64,000 bases of DNA from Cellulomonas xylanilytica (GCF_007989805.1 NZ_BJUB01000002.1:248001-312000); one strand, 5' to 3'. Counted from the stretch's first letter, positions 1-12,030 are shown. Notes: generated by a model from the sequence alone, not told the origin. Numbers and translations: made by a program.

Positions 1-781
1 ACCCGGACGACGGTGACGTCAGCCAGTCCCGGACGAACTGCTTGTCGAAGCTGGCCTGCGCGCGACCGGGCTGCCACAGGTCCGCCGGCCAGAACCGCGA
101 GGAGTCGGGCGTCAGCACCTCGTCGCCCAGCGTGATCGCGCCGGTCGTCGGGTCGGTGCCGAACTCGAGCTTGGTGTCGGCCAGGATCACCCCCCGCTCG
201 CGCGCGATCGCCTCGGCGCGCCCGTACACCGCCAGCGTGAGCTCCCGCAGCGTCGCCGCGGTGTCGGCGCCGACCACTCCCACCACCGTCTCGAACGGCA
301 CGTTCTCGTCGTGCTCGCCCAGCTCCGCCTTCGTGGCCGGCGTGAAGATCGGCTCCGGCAGCCGTGACCCGTCGACCAGCCCCGCGGGCAGCGGGATGCC
401 GGTCACCGACCCGGACACCCGGTACTCCGCGAGCCCCGACCCGGTCAGGTAGCCGCGCGCGACGCACTCGACAGGGAACATCTCGAGGCGGCGGCAGACC
501 ATCGCGCGCCCGGCGACCTGCGCCGGGACGTCCGTCGACACCACGTGGTTGGGCACCAGGTCCGCCAGCTGCTCGAACCACCACAGGCTCAGCTGCGTGA
601 GCACGACGCCCTTGCCGGGGATGCCGGGGTCGAGCACGTGGTCGAACGCGGAGACCCGGTCGCTGGCGACGACGAGGACGACGTCCCCGTGCGCCGCCGT
701 CGAGGGCGAGCCGTCCGGCACGTACAGGTCGCGGACCTTGCCGGAGTAGGTGTGCGTCCAGCCGGGGAGGTGAGAGGTCAC
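1..781 (-). CDS. purC: SAICAR synthetase, 3' end outside the window
   Basis: Phosphoribosylaminoimidazole-succinocarboxamide synthase joins CAIR and aspartate in purine synthesis. The reverse-strand translation starts [20 protein letters not shown] and continues with [30 protein letters not shown]-like and [12 protein letters not shown] segments, all typical of PurC (the SGKVRDLY phosphate-binding loop and the ARGY substrate region are clear). About 260 codons are present and the C-terminus lies beyond base 1. The GTG at 781 is chosen because homology begins at once and a TAnnnT-like box (CACACT on this strand) sits 6-7 nt upstream without a Shine-Dalgarno, as in many genes here. purD lies two genes upstream on the same strand. 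Confidence 0.93.
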   Translation of the reverse strand, partial: MTSHLPGWTHTYSGKVRDLYVPDGSPSTAAHGDVVLVVASDRVSAFDHVLDPGIPGKGVVLTQLSLWWFEQLADLVPNHVVSTDVPAQVAGRAMVCRRLEMFPVECVARGYLTGSGLAEYRVSGSVTGIPLPAGLVDGSRLPEPIFTPATKAELGEHDENVPFETVVGVVGADTAATLRELTLAVYGRAEAIARERGVILADTKLEFGTDPTTGAITLGDEVLTPDSSRFWPADLWQPGRAQASFDKQFVRDWLTSPSSG

Positions 782-796
782 GGGCACAGTGTGCCC
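782..796. promoter_or_regulatory. Perfect palindrome abutting the purC start codon
   Basis: GGGCACA and TGTGCCC arms flank a single central base, directly against the purC GTG. The palindrome includes the putative leaderless -10 box. It may be an operator for a purine or other repressor, or a 5' hairpin. Only the symmetry is seen; the role is inference. Confidence 0.4.
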
Positions 797-799
797 GAA

Positions 800-1207
800 T
801 CACACGAGGTCGTCGCCGCCCTCGAGGCCGTCGGGGATGGGCAGCCCGACCAGCCGCACCAGGCGCTCCACGGTCTCCTCGACGAACGTGTCCTCCGGCT
901 CGTCCACGTGCTCCTCGGCCAGCAGCCGTCGCACGTGCTTCGCCTCGACGTCGACGGCGCCCACCAGCAGGGCCCACTCGGCGAACGCCTCCGCCTCGGC
1001 AGCCAGGTCGACCGGCTCGCTCTCCGCCGGGTCGTCGAAGAAGTCCCGCGGCTGGAAACCCAGGTAGAACCGGCCGAGACCGTCCGGCGCCGGGCGGTAC
1101 TCGACGGTCGCGATGTCGCCGTCCTGGACCTCGATGCGCAGGCTGGGGACGACGTCTGCGTCCCCTCCCCACCTGCCGTCGCCGTACACGAACTCGGAGG
1201 TGCCCAT
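800..1207 (-). CDS. Conserved hypothetical protein between purC and purD
   Basis: A 135-residue acidic protein beginning MGTSEFVYGDGRW. I recognise no catalytic motif. It has an N-terminal beta-rich part (residues about 1-50, with SLRIEVQDGDIATVEY) and a C-terminal helical part rich in Glu and Ala (about 60-135). There is no signal peptide or membrane segment. It lies 24 bp downstream of purD and 18 bp upstream of purC on the same strand, so it is probably co-transcribed with the purine genes. That position suggests a housekeeping role but does not define one. Coding status rests on the codon pattern and snug placement. Confidence 0.7.
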   Translation of the reverse strand: MGTSEFVYGDGRWGGDADVVPSLRIEVQDGDIATVEYRPAPDGLGRFYLGFQPRDFFDDPAESEPVDLAAEAEAFAEWALLVGAVDVEAKHVRRLLAEEHVDEPEDTFVEETVERLVRLVGLPIPDGLEGGDDLV

Positions 1208-1231
1208 GCGGCGATGATGCCCTACGCGACC

Positions 1232-2536
1232 TCAGACCAGCGGGAGGTCCGCCACCTGGGCGGCGATGTCAGAGCGGTGGTGCGAGAACGGCAGCTCGAT
1301 CTGCTGGACGCCCGCGTAGGCGGCGGCTCGGGCGGCGGCGAGGTCGGGGCCGACGCCGACGACGGACAGCACGCGACCGCCCGCCGCGACGAGGTGGGCT
1401 CCGTCGATCGCGTCGTCGTCGTCGCCGGCGGCGTTCTGCTGCAGGGCGGTGCCGGCGTGCAGGACGTGCACGCCGGGCAGCGCCTCGGCGTCCTCGGTCC
1501 CGGTGATCGGGTCGCCGGACCGCACGGCCCCGGGGTAGCCCCCCGAGGCGATGACGACCGTCACGGCGGCGTCGTCGCGCCACTGCAGGGGAGGCAGGGT
1601 GCCGAGGGTCCCCGTCGCCGAGGCGAGCAGCACGGCGGCCAGGGGCGTCGCCAGGCGCGCGAGCACGACCTGCGTCTCCGGGTCGCCGAACCGGGCGTTG
1701 AACTCGACCACCTTCAGCCCGGACGACGTCAGCGCGAGCCCGACGTAGAGGACGCCCGAGAACGGCGTGCCTCGACGCGCCATCTCGGCGATCGTCGGGC
1801 GCGCCACCCGCTCCACCACCTCGTCGACCAGGTCCGCGGGAGCCCAGGGCAGCGGCGAGTAGGCACCCATCCCGCCGGTGTTGGGGCCCTCGTCGCCGTC
1901 GTGCGCGCGCTTGAAGTCCTGCGCGGGGACCAGCGGCACCACGTCGACGCCGTCCGACAGCACGAACAGCGAGATCTCGGGGCCGTCGAGGTAGTCCTCG
2001 ATGACGACGCGCCCGTCGGCCTTGGCCAGGCACGCCTGCGCGTGGGCCAGCGCCTCGGCGCGGTCGTGGGTAACGACGACCCCCTTGCCCGCGGCGAGGC
2101 CGTCGTCCTTCACGACGTAGGGCGCGCCGAACGCATCCAGACCTGCGGCAGCCTCCTCGACGGTCGTCGCCACCCGCGGCTCGGCCGTGGGCACGCCCGC
2201 GGCGGCCATGACCTCCTTGGCGAACGCCTTGGAGCCCTCGAGCCGGGCGCCCGCTGCGGACGGGCCGAACACGGGGATACCCACCGCGCGCACGGCGTCC
2301 GCGACACCCGCGACCAGCGGAGCCTCCGGGCCGACGACGACCAGGTCCACCGCCAGCGAGGTGGCCAGCGCCGCGACCGCGGACCCGTCCAGCTGGTCGA
2401 CGGCGTGCAGCGTGGCGAGCGTCCCGATGCCCGGGTTGCCCGGGGCGGCGTGCAGCGCGGTCACCGCGGGGTCGAGGGACAGCGCGCGCGCCAGCGCGTG
2501 CTCACGGGCACCGGTGCCGACGACGAGGATCTTCAC
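1232..2536 (-). CDS. purD: Phosphoribosylamine-glycine ligase (GAR synthetase)
   Basis: Ligates phosphoribosylamine and glycine with ATP in purine synthesis. The 434-residue product is full length. It starts [19 protein letters not shown] (N-terminal GAR domain), then shows [15 protein letters not shown], an ATP-grasp domain with [50 protein letters not shown] and [12 protein letters not shown], and a C-terminal GAR_C domain. The frame stays open upstream to 2596, but homology begins at the GTG at 2536, which has a TAGGCT box 8 nt upstream and is likely leaderless. It is the second purine gene on this strand, separated from purC by one small gene. Confidence 0.97.
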   Translation of the reverse strand: MKILVVGTGAREHALARALSLDPAVTALHAAPGNPGIGTLATLHAVDQLDGSAVAALATSLAVDLVVVGPEAPLVAGVADAVRAVGIPVFGPSAAGARLEGSKAFAKEVMAAAGVPTAEPRVATTVEEAAAGLDAFGAPYVVKDDGLAAGKGVVVTHDRAEALAHAQACLAKADGRVVIEDYLDGPEISLFVLSDGVDVVPLVPAQDFKRAHDGDEGPNTGGMGAYSPLPWAPADLVDEVVERVARPTIAEMARRGTPFSGVLYVGLALTSSGLKVVEFNARFGDPETQVVLARLATPLAAVLLASATGTLGTLPPLQWRDDAAVTVVIASGGYPGAVRSGDPITGTEDAEALPGVHVLHAGTALQQNAAGDDDDAIDGAHLVAAGGRVLSVVGVGPDLAAARAAAYAGVQQIELPFSHHRSDIAAQVADLPLV

Positions 2537-2606
2537 GTGCCGGGAGCCTACCGACAGTCGCGTCCGGAGAGCAGACGCGACGTCGACCGTGGACACGGCC
2601 GCCGGA

Positions 2607-4463
2607 TCAGCCCGCCGAGCGCAGCCGCACCCGCAGCGCGTCCAGCTCGTCCACCATCGCGACGGGCAGCCGGTCGCCGAACTGCGCGAAGAACTCCTCG
2701 GTCAGGTCGCACTCCGCCAGCCACGCCTCGGGGTCGACCGCGAGCAGCTGCTCCAACGTGCCGGGCGGCAGGTCCAGCCCGCGCAGGTCCAGCTCACCGT
2801 CGGCGGGCAGCACCCCCAGCGGCGAGTCGGTCCCCTCCACCGCCCCGTCGAGCCGCTGCAGCGCCCAGGCCAGCACCCGGGCGTTCTCCCCGAACCCCGG
2901 CCAGAGGTAGGACCCGTCCGTGCCCTTGCGGAACCAGTTGACGCCGAAGATCGCCGGCAGCGGGATGCCGCGGGCGGACAGCTGCGCGCCGAGGCGGAGC
3001 CAGTGGCCCCAGTGGTCGGCCATGTTGTAGCCGCAGAACGGGAGCATGGCGAAGGGGTCGCGACGCAGCGTCCCGACGGGTCCCTCGGCGGCCGCGGTCT
3101 GCTCGGACGCGATCGTCGCGCCGAGGAAGACCCCGTGCGCCCAGTCCCGCGCCTGCGCGACGAGCGGCACGTTCGTGGCCCGGCGGCCGCCGAACCAGAT
3201 GGCGTCGATGGGCACCCCCTCGGGCGAGTCCCACGAGTCGGCGATGGTCGGGCACTGGTCGGCGGCGACCGTGAACCGGCTGTTCGGGTGGGCGGCCGGG
3301 GTGCCGGAGGCCGGCGTCCAGTCCTCGCCGCGCCAGTCGGTGAGGTGGTCGGGCGGGGTGTCGGTGAGCCCTTCCCACCACACGTCCCCGTCGTCGGTGA
3401 GCGCGACGTTGGTGAAGATGACGTCGTGCGCGAGCGTCGCGATGGCGGCGGGGTTGGTGGCCTGCCCGGTGCCGGGTGCCACACCGAAGAACCCGGCCTC
3501 CGGGTTGATGGCGCGCAGCCGGCCGTCGGTGCCCGGCCCGCCCGGTCGCAGCCAGGCGATGTCGTCGCCGATCGTCTCGACGGTCCAGCCGGGGATGGTC
3601 GGCCGGAGCATCGCGAGGTTGGTCTTGCCGCACGCGGACGGGAAGGCCGCGGCGACGTGCGAGACGCGTCCGGTCGGGGACGTCACGCGCAGCACCAGCA
3701 TGTGCTCGGCCAACCAGCCCTCGTCGCGGGCCATGACGGACGCGATCCGCAGGGCGAAGCACTTCTTGCCCAGCAGCGCGTTGCCGCCGTAGCCGGAGCC
3801 GTACGACCAGATCTCGCGGGTCTCGGGGAAGTGCACGATGTACTTCGTCTCGTTGCACGGCCACGGGACGTCGTCGCCCTCAGGACCGAGCGGTGCCCCG
3901 ACGGAGTGCACGGCGGGGACGAAGTCGCCGTCGGTCCCCAGCAGGTCGAGCACGGGTGTGCCGACGCGGGTCATCACGCGCATGCTCACCACGACGTACG
4001 GCGAGTCGGTGATCTGCACGCCCAGCTGCGAGATCGGTCCGCCCAGCGGGCCCATCGAGAAGGGGACGACGTACATGGTCCGCCCGCGCATGGACCCGTC
4101 GAACACCCCGGCGAGCTCGGCGCGCATGACGTGCGGCTCGCGCCAGTGGTTGGTGGGCCCGGCGTCGTCCGGGTCGACCGAGCAGATGAACGTGCGGTCC
4201 TCGACACGGGCGACGTCCGAGGGGTCGGAGCGCGCCAGGTAGGAGCCGGGTCGGAGCTCCTCGTCCAGCCGGATCAGCGTGCCCGCCTCGACCATCCCCT
4301 CGACGAGCGTCGCCGCCTGCTCGGCGGAGCCGTCGACCCAGACGACGTCGTCCGGCTCCGTGAGCGCCGCGACCGCCCCGACCCAGGCGTGCAGGGCGCG
4401 GTGCCGGTGACTGCCGGGCGCCGCAGGGACGGTGAGGAGGGGATAGTGCTCGACGAGCGTCAT
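2607..4463 (-). CDS. pckG: Phosphoenolpyruvate carboxykinase (GTP)
   Basis: Converts oxaloacetate and GTP to phosphoenolpyruvate, CO2 and GDP, the entry step of gluconeogenesis. The 618-residue length matches the family (about 600-620). The P-loop [12 protein letters not shown] is at residues 274-285 with the catalytic-loop Cys278. [25 protein letters not shown]-type phosphate contacts and the FGVNWFRK segment near the C-terminus are also family marks. The ATG at 4463 is preferred over the upstream in-frame ATG because GGAGG lies 5 nt before it. It is in line with purD but separated by about 70 bp, so co-transcription is uncertain. Confidence 0.97.
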   Translation of the reverse strand: MTLVEHYPLLTVPAAPGSHRHRALHAWVGAVAALTEPDDVVWVDGSAEQAATLVEGMVEAGTLIRLDEELRPGSYLARSDPSDVARVEDRTFICSVDPDDAGPTNHWREPHVMRAELAGVFDGSMRGRTMYVVPFSMGPLGGPISQLGVQITDSPYVVVSMRVMTRVGTPVLDLLGTDGDFVPAVHSVGAPLGPEGDDVPWPCNETKYIVHFPETREIWSYGSGYGGNALLGKKCFALRIASVMARDEGWLAEHMLVLRVTSPTGRVSHVAAAFPSACGKTNLAMLRPTIPGWTVETIGDDIAWLRPGGPGTDGRLRAINPEAGFFGVAPGTGQATNPAAIATLAHDVIFTNVALTDDGDVWWEGLTDTPPDHLTDWRGEDWTPASGTPAAHPNSRFTVAADQCPTIADSWDSPEGVPIDAIWFGGRRATNVPLVAQARDWAHGVFLGATIASEQTAAAEGPVGTLRRDPFAMLPFCGYNMADHWGHWLRLGAQLSARGIPLPAIFGVNWFRKGTDGSYLWPGFGENARVLAWALQRLDGAVEGTDSPLGVLPADGELDLRGLDLPPGTLEQLLAVDPEAWLAECDLTEEFFAQFGDRLPVAMVDELDALRVRLRSAG

Positions 4464-4568
4464 GACGACCTCCGGGAAAGGATCCAGTCCTTCCACCGTG
4501 GACCCGTATGCCCGTGGATTCCATCACCTCAGACGTGAAACATCCGCAGTTCTTTCGATCTGCACAAC

Positions 4569-5165
4569 TCACGCGTCATCGTCGCGGGGCAGCGGGAGGG
4601 CGTCGAAGTAGAGACGCACCCGCCGGCGCCCCTCGGTGTCCCCGGCAGCCTTGCGGGCCTTCGCGCTCTTGAGGGCTCCGTCGACGACCTCCTGGACGGC
4701 GAGCACCACCCCCTGGAACTCCTCGAGCGTGAGGTCGCCGGTGGACGAGTCGTTGAGCGAGGCGGCCTCCCACTCCGGGGTGTCCCCCGTGGACAGCCAC
4801 CGCTGCAGGACCTTGGCCCGCTCGGCGACGACCCCCTGGAGCAGTGCGTTCGCCGCGTCCGCGGTGCGGGGGTCCCGGAGCATGTCCCGGCCGTCGACGC
4901 TGTAGCCGACGGAGCGCCACCACCGGTCCCGGCCGCGCTCGTGCGCGGGGTCGTCCTCGACGAAGCCGTGCTTCTCCAGCTGCCGCAGGTGGTAGCTGGT
5001 CTGCCCGCTGCTCTCCCCCAGGTGCCGGCCCAGCTGGCTGGCCGTGGCGGGCCCGTGCTCGGAGAGGTAGTCGTACATCGCCATCCGCAGCGGGTGGGCC
5101 AGCGCCTTGAGCTCCTCCGGTCCGATGGCGCGGGCGCGGAACGGCAGGGGGTTGCTCTCGGTCAT
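4569..5165 (-). CDS. ArsR-like helix-turn-helix regulator
   Basis: A 198-residue DNA-binding protein starting MTESNPLPFRARAI. Residues about 18-80 form a winged helix of the ArsR/HTH_20 type: LKALAHPLRMAMYDYL, then ATASQLGRHLGESSGQTSYH as recognition helix, then LEKHGFVEDD as wing. The C-terminal half is helical and polar and lacks the metal-binding Cys of classic ArsR. It is divergent from the MFS transporter at 5232, 66 bp away, with three 14-bp repeats between them, so it probably controls that exporter and itself. The frame remains open far upstream, but only the region after 5165 shows homology. Confidence 0.88.
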   Translation of the reverse strand: MTESNPLPFRARAIGPEELKALAHPLRMAMYDYLSEHGPATASQLGRHLGESSGQTSYHLRQLEKHGFVEDDPAHERGRDRWWRSVGYSVDGRDMLRDPRTADAANALLQGVVAERAKVLQRWLSTGDTPEWEAASLNDSSTGDLTLEEFQGVVLAVQEVVDGALKSAKARKAAGDTEGRRRVRLYFDALPLPRDDDA

Positions 5166-5167
5166 TC

Positions 5168-5209
5168 GCAGAGTTACCTTTGCAGAGTTGTCTTTGCAGA
5201 GTTTCCTTG
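5168..5209. promoter_or_regulatory. Three 14-bp direct repeats, putative operator array
   Basis: GCAGAGTT occurs at 5168, 5182 and 5196, exactly 14 bp apart, each followed by a pyrimidine-rich hexamer (ACCTTT, GTCTTT, TCCTTG). The array fills most of the gap between the ArsR-like regulator and the MFS gene. Same-orientation half sites fit binding by the adjacent regulator; that assignment is inference. Confidence 0.6.
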
Positions 5210-5231
5210 TCGATCGTACCGGGAGAGCGCC

Positions 5232-6503
5232 ATGAGCGAGCAGGCCGCCACGCGGGAGCCCCTCGGCCGCCGGTTCGCCGCACACCTCACGGCGACCGGG
5301 ATGGCGAACCTCGGCGACGGCATCGTGCAGACCGGCGTCCCGCTGTACGCGCTGACCCTCACCCGCTCCCCCAGCCAGATCGCGCTGCTCACCGCCGCCG
5401 CGTGGCTCCCGTGGCTCGTGCTCGGGCTCGCCGCCGGGGTGCTGGTCGACCGCCGCGACCGCAAGCACACCCAGGTGGCCGGCCTGGCCGCCCGCGCGGT
5501 GCTGCTCGGGATCGCGGTCTGGCTGGTGGCGACCGGGCGCATGACCATGCCCGCGCTGACGGTGATCGTCCTGCTCTACGGCGTGACGGACGTGGTGGTC
5601 GACCTCGCCGGCTCCGCGATGGTCCCGGACCTCGTCCCCCGCTCCCGCCTCGACGCGGCGAACGGTCGCACGCTCGCTGCGCAGCAGGTCATGGCGTCCT
5701 TCGTCGGCGGACCGGTGGCCGGCGCCGTGCTCGCGCTCGGCGCCGGGTGGGTGTTCGGCATCCCGGCGGGCCTCGGCGTCGCCGCGCTGCTGCTGATCGC
5801 CACCCGGATCCCGGGCTCCTACAAGCACGCGGCGACCGAGAAGCGCTCGGCGACGGTCGAGGTGCGGGAGGGGGTCCGCTTCCTCGTCCGGCACCCGGTG
5901 CTGCGGCCGCTGCTGGTGGCCGGCAGCGTCATGAACATGGCCAACACCGGGTACTTCGCGGTGTTCGTGCTCTGGATGGTGGGACCCGGGTCGCGCGTCG
6001 GCCTCGAGCCCGCGCAGTACCCGCTGGTGGTCGCCGGGCTGGCGGTCGGTGCGGTCCTGGGCTCGCTGGCCGCCGAGCCGCTGGGCCGTCGCATCCCCGA
6101 GGTCCGCCTCCTGCTGGGCTGCTGGACCCTGAACACCCTGCTCCTCCTGGTCCCCGTGCTGGTGCCCACCGTGCCCGCCATCGCGGTCGCCGTGCTCCTG
6201 CTCGGCTTCCTCAACACCAACGGCAACGTCATCTCGCAGTCGATGCGCCAGCGGATGGTCGCGCCCGGCATGCTCGGCCGGGTCGGCGGGGCCAGCCGGA
6301 CCCTGGCCTACGGGCTCATGCCCGTCGGGGCGCTGCTCGGCGGGCTCGTCGCCGAGCGCTGGGGCCTGCCCGCCGTGTTCGTCGGCGCGACCGCGCTGTG
6401 CCTGGCCGGGATCGCCTACCCGGTGGCGGTCGTCCGTCAGCGGATGGTCGCCGAGCTGAAGCTGCCCGTGACCTCCGCCGAACCGGCACCGGCACGCGTC
6501 TGA
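5232..6503 (+). CDS. MFS transporter, probable drug or metabolite exporter
   Basis: A 423-residue integral membrane protein starting MSEQAATREPLGRRF, with about 12 hydrophobic segments. The loop after the second segment carries a family-like VDRRDRKHTQV motif, resembling the MFS loop motif of DHA/MFS_3 exporters (enterobactin exporter EntS-like group). The substrate cannot be read from sequence. The ATG at 5232 has GGGAGAG upstream. Divergence from the ArsR-like regulator with a repeat array between them suggests inducible efflux. The GNAT gene follows 17 bp after the stop but has its own leaderless-type start. Confidence 0.88.
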   Translation: MSEQAATREPLGRRFAAHLTATGMANLGDGIVQTGVPLYALTLTRSPSQIALLTAAAWLPWLVLGLAAGVLVDRRDRKHTQVAGLAARAVLLGIAVWLVATGRMTMPALTVIVLLYGVTDVVVDLAGSAMVPDLVPRSRLDAANGRTLAAQQVMASFVGGPVAGAVLALGAGWVFGIPAGLGVAALLLIATRIPGSYKHAATEKRSATVEVREGVRFLVRHPVLRPLLVAGSVMNMANTGYFAVFVLWMVGPGSRVGLEPAQYPLVVAGLAVGAVLGSLAAEPLGRRIPEVRLLLGCWTLNTLLLLVPVLVPTVPAIAVAVLLLGFLNTNGNVISQSMRQRMVAPGMLGRVGGASRTLAYGLMPVGALLGGLVAERWGLPAVFVGATALCLAGIAYPVAVVRQRMVAELKLPVTSAEPAPARV

Positions 6504-6520
6504 CTCGGCATACTGACCGC

Positions 6521-8928
<2,408 letters not shown>

Positions 8929-9034
8929 GCGCCCAGTGTGCCTCGGTGGCACGGCTCTGGGAGCGCGACTACAGTCGTTCCGCCGACCTGGACCACCGTT
9001 CGGCTTGCACCTCCCCCCTCCAGACAGGGTGCCC

Positions 9035-9406
9035 ATGATCGAGATCTCCACCTCCTCGACGACGACGACCCTGACCGTCGCCGGCGATCTGGACCTTGCC
9101 GAGCGCGACCAGTTCCCGGAGATCGCCGCACGCGTCGTGGGCCTGCGCCGCCAGCTCGTCGTCGTCGACATGTGCCGCGTGACGTTCATGGACTCGACGG
9201 GCGCCGCCTTCCTCATCTCGCTGGCGGACGCCGGCCGCAAGCGGGGCGGAGCGACCGTCCTGCGCGGCGCGGACCCGCGGGACCTGTTCGTCATCGAGAT
9301 CTGCGGCGCGCTCGACCTGTTCCGCATCGACACCGACCACCGGTGCGAGTCGGGCGTCGAGCAGTCGGACTTCCGCCGTCCCGACGGCGCCTCCGCTCCC
9401 GCCTAG
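9035..9406 (+). CDS. STAS-domain anti-sigma factor antagonist
   Basis: A 123-residue single STAS domain (MIEISTSSTTTTLTVAGDLD, then LVVVDMCRVTFMDSTGAAFL). The Ser in MDSTG is the site phosphorylated in SpoIIAA/RsbV proteins. Dephosphorylated antagonists bind the anti-sigma kinase and free a sigma factor. The gene ends in a CTAG shared with the convergent stop of the large phosphatase/kinase, which is the obvious partner. The C-terminal about 25 residues (CESGVEQSDFRRPDGASAPA) extend past the domain. A GTG six bases earlier is an alternative start. Confidence 0.87.
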   Translation: MIEISTSSTTTTLTVAGDLDLAERDQFPEIAARVVGLRRQLVVVDMCRVTFMDSTGAAFLISLADAGRKRGGATVLRGADPRDLFVIEICGALDLFRIDTDHRCESGVEQSDFRRPDGASAPA

Positions 9407-11523
9407 CGGCCACCTGCCGGGAGCGACCCCGGCCGCACCTTCGCCCACACCAGCTTGCCGCCGCGCGACTGCCGCCAGCCCCAGTCGGCCAGCCGCTCGA
9501 CGATCTGCATGCCGAAGCCCCCGACCCGCCCGGGGTGCCCGTCCGTGGTGACCGGCGGTGCCGGGTTGGCGTCCTCGACCTCGATGCGCAGGCCGTCACC
9601 CGTGTCGTAGAGCTGCAGCGACACGTGCCCGAACCCGTGCAGGACGGCGTTCGCGACGAGCTCGGAGACCACCAGCTCGGCGTTCGCGGCGTCCTCGATC
9701 CCCCACGCCTGGCAGGTCCGCACCACGGCGTGCCGCGCGCGACCGATCGACGCCGCCTCGCTCGGCAGCGACCACCGGCGCCGGCGGGGGCTGCGCGTGC
9801 GCTCGGCGGTGTCCAGCGGCGACGGCACACGGACCACGACGACGGCGACGTCGTCCTCGGGGTGGTCCGCGAGCCGGGACAGCAGCTCCTCACCGACCCC
9901 CGCGGCGTCCCGCGCGGTGACGGCCGCGGCCACCGCCGACAGGGCGGCGAGCCCGTCCCGCAGGCCGCGGTCACGCCGCTCGATCAGGCCGTCGGTGTAG
10001 TAGACGACGACGTCGCCGGGCTCCAGCTCGACCGTGCCGGTGGTCCGGGGCACGCCCCCGAAGCCGATCAGCGGACCCCCGGCGGCGTCGAGCTGGGTGA
10101 CCACGCCCGCGCGGACGAGGAGCGCGGGGAGGTGACCCGCCCGCGAGTACTCCAGCCGCCAGACCTGCTCGGACCGGGTCAGCGTGGACAGCACGAGTCC
10201 CGCCGGGCGCGGCACCCGCATGCCGGCCACCAGCTGGTCGACCCGCTCCAGCACCGGACCGGGCGTCGTGATGTCGAAGATGTAGGAGCGGACGACCGAG
10301 CGCAGCTGGCCCATCGACGCCGCCGCCTCGACGTCGTGCCCGACGACGTCCCCGATGACGACGCCGATCACGTCCTGGCTGACCTGCAGCACGTCGTACC
10401 AGTCGCCGCCCACCTGGGCGTTCTCCGAGTTGGGCGCGTAGTACGTCCACACGTCCAGGCCGTCGACCTCGGCCTGCTCCGGGAGCATGGCCCGCTGGAG
10501 CGTCTCCGCAAGCCGGTGCTCGCGGTCGTAGAGGCGGGCGTTGTCGATGACGAGACCGACGCGGCGGGCCGTGAGGTCCAGGACGGTGCGCACCGACGGC
10601 TCGAGATCACGCAGCCCGTGGCCGCCGTGCGGGTGCACGACCAGCACCCCGAGCACCCGTCGGCGGCCGGGCAGCGGGAACACCAGGACGGAACGCTCCG
10701 TGGCGTCATCGGCGGGACCCAGCTGGGCGTCGGCCTGCTGCGCGAGCCACGCCGACGCGCTGCCGTCACCGTAGGAGCCGCCGAGCGCGAGCTCGACCGG
10801 CCGGTCGATCTCGGCGTCGAGGAGCTGCTGGACCACGTCGGGCCCCACCTCCCCCACCGCCTGCACGTCCCCGTGCCGCGAGCCCTTCCCCGTGGGCGGG
10901 CGTCCCGCGTCGATCCCGTCGGCGACGCGCAGGCCGCCGTCGTTGAGGTAGAACGCCGCCCAGCCGACGACGGCCCGGCGCAGGATGGTCGCGATCTCCC
11001 GCAGGGCGTGCGGGTCGTCGACGTCCATCAGGAGGTCCGAGACCTGCGCGATGAGGCCGAGGCTGCGCCGCTCGCGCCGCTCCGTCTCCACCATCGCGGC
11101 CTGCTCGGCGTCGTGCGAGAGCTGCTCGGTGAGGTCCTGGAGCGCGGCGACCCAGTGGGTCAGCGCACCGTCACCGGCGTCGCGGACCGGGGACAGGTGC
11201 GCGCGGCACGCCAGCCGGGTGCCGTCCGCGCGCCGCAGGACGATCGTGTGCGCGATCTCCCGCCCTGCTCGCAGCTCGTCCGCCAGACGGGCGATGTCGT
11301 CCTGGTGGAACGGGGTGTCGTCCAGCACAGCCGTCTGGCGGCTCCGCGCCTCCTCCACGCCGTAGCCGGTGACCCGCTCGAACGCGTCGTTCACCCAGAT
11401 CACGGGCAGATTCGTCCCCGCCGCATCCAGCAGGGCCATCGGCACGGAAGTGGACTTGAGGGCCCGGTCCCGCACCTCGGCGAGGGCCTGATCCGGAAGG
11501 GGTGAGGCGTGGGAGTTGACCAC
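9403..11523 (-). CDS. PAS-GAF-PP2C(SpoIIE)-HATPase signalling protein
   Basis: A multi-domain regulator of about 706 residues. Approximate order: PAS (20-130, PVIWVNDAFERVTGY), GAF (165-325, VGWAAFYLNDGGL), SpoIIE/RsbU-type PP2C phosphatase (345-560, GGDWYDVLQ, VIGDVVGHDVEAAASM, GDVVVYYTDGLIERRD) and an RsbW-like HATPase (580-700, ELVVSELVANAVLHGFG, GGFGMQIVERLADWGW). It therefore carries both the phosphatase that activates STAS antagonists and the kinase that inactivates them. Start: GGAGG runs into three GTG codons and the last, at 11523, has the best spacing. A longer upstream frame overlaps the divergent STAS gene and is rejected. Confidence 0.88.
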   Translation of the reverse strand: MVNSHASPLPDQALAEVRDRALKSTSVPMALLDAAGTNLPVIWVNDAFERVTGYGVEEARSRQTAVLDDTPFHQDDIARLADELRAGREIAHTIVLRRADGTRLACRAHLSPVRDAGDGALTHWVAALQDLTEQLSHDAEQAAMVETERRERRSLGLIAQVSDLLMDVDDPHALREIATILRRAVVGWAAFYLNDGGLRVADGIDAGRPPTGKGSRHGDVQAVGEVGPDVVQQLLDAEIDRPVELALGGSYGDGSASAWLAQQADAQLGPADDATERSVLVFPLPGRRRVLGVLVVHPHGGHGLRDLEPSVRTVLDLTARRVGLVIDNARLYDREHRLAETLQRAMLPEQAEVDGLDVWTYYAPNSENAQVGGDWYDVLQVSQDVIGVVIGDVVGHDVEAAASMGQLRSVVRSYIFDITTPGPVLERVDQLVAGMRVPRPAGLVLSTLTRSEQVWRLEYSRAGHLPALLVRAGVVTQLDAAGGPLIGFGGVPRTTGTVELEPGDVVVYYTDGLIERRDRGLRDGLAALSAVAAAVTARDAAGVGEELLSRLADHPEDDVAVVVVRVPSPLDTAERTRSPRRRRWSLPSEAASIGRARHAVVRTCQAWGIEDAANAELVVSELVANAVLHGFGHVSLQLYDTGDGLRIEVEDANPAPPVTTDGHPGRVGGFGMQIVERLADWGWRQSRGGKLVWAKVRPGSLPAGGR

Positions 11524-11608
11524 CACCACCTCCGATCGTCTAGCGTTCCGAACAGGCAAGTAGTCGAGAAGCGGCGCGGGCCTGGCGGAAGTAGCTGAAA
11601 GGAGCGCC

Positions 11609-12028
11609 GTGCGCGACGGTAACAGCACGATCCCCGACGGGCCTGCGGACGTCTCGCAGGCCGACCAGGGTGCCGCGATCGTGGGCGAGCCCGGAGCGGT
11701 CCAGGTCATCGTGGGGACGGACGCCACCCGCATCGTGCTCTCGGGCGAGGTCGACGCCGACCTCGGTCCCGAGCTGCAGGAGGCGACGGCGGAGGCCGAG
11801 CAGGTCGGCCTGCCCATCGAGGTCGACGCCCACCACGTCACGTTCATGGACTCGTCGGGGGTGGCCTTCCTGGCGCGCCTCTCCATCCGGTCCCAGCACC
11901 GCGTGCGCCTCCTGCGGGTGCCGCCCACCGTGCGCTTCCTCCTCGAGGTCACGCGGATCGGTGAGCTCCTGGACGTCGTCGAAGGTGACGAGGCCGGGTT
12001 CCAACCGGTCGGAGAGAGCACCAACTGA
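11609..12028 (+). CDS. STAS-domain anti-sigma factor antagonist
   Basis: A 139-residue protein with an unstructured N-terminus (about 1-28) and a STAS domain (IVLSGEVDADLGPELQEAT, then HHVTFMDSSGVAFLARL) holding the conserved phosphorylatable Ser in MDSSG. The GTG at 11609 has AAAGGAG 5-11 nt upstream. It is divergent from the PAS-GAF-PP2C-HATPase gene, so the module is STAS, phosphatase/kinase, STAS. The two STAS proteins differ at the N-terminus, so they may answer to different signals or partners. A terminator follows at once. Confidence 0.87.
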   Translation: MRDGNSTIPDGPADVSQADQGAAIVGEPGAVQVIVGTDATRIVLSGEVDADLGPELQEATAEAEQVGLPIEVDAHHVTFMDSSGVAFLARLSIRSQHRVRLLRVPPTVRFLLEVTRIGELLDVVEGDEAGFQPVGESTN

Positions 12029-12030
12029 GA

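Noticed and set aside
545-2941. A 798-codon open frame on the plus strand
   Set aside because: It is antisense to purD and pckG, has no recognisable domain, and is Arg/Pro/His-rich as expected from the opposite strand of GC-rich genes.
5166-5894. Extension of the ArsR-like protein to 441 residues
   Set aside because: The added part is antisense to the MFS transporter and has shadow-frame composition; the winged helix begins after 5165.
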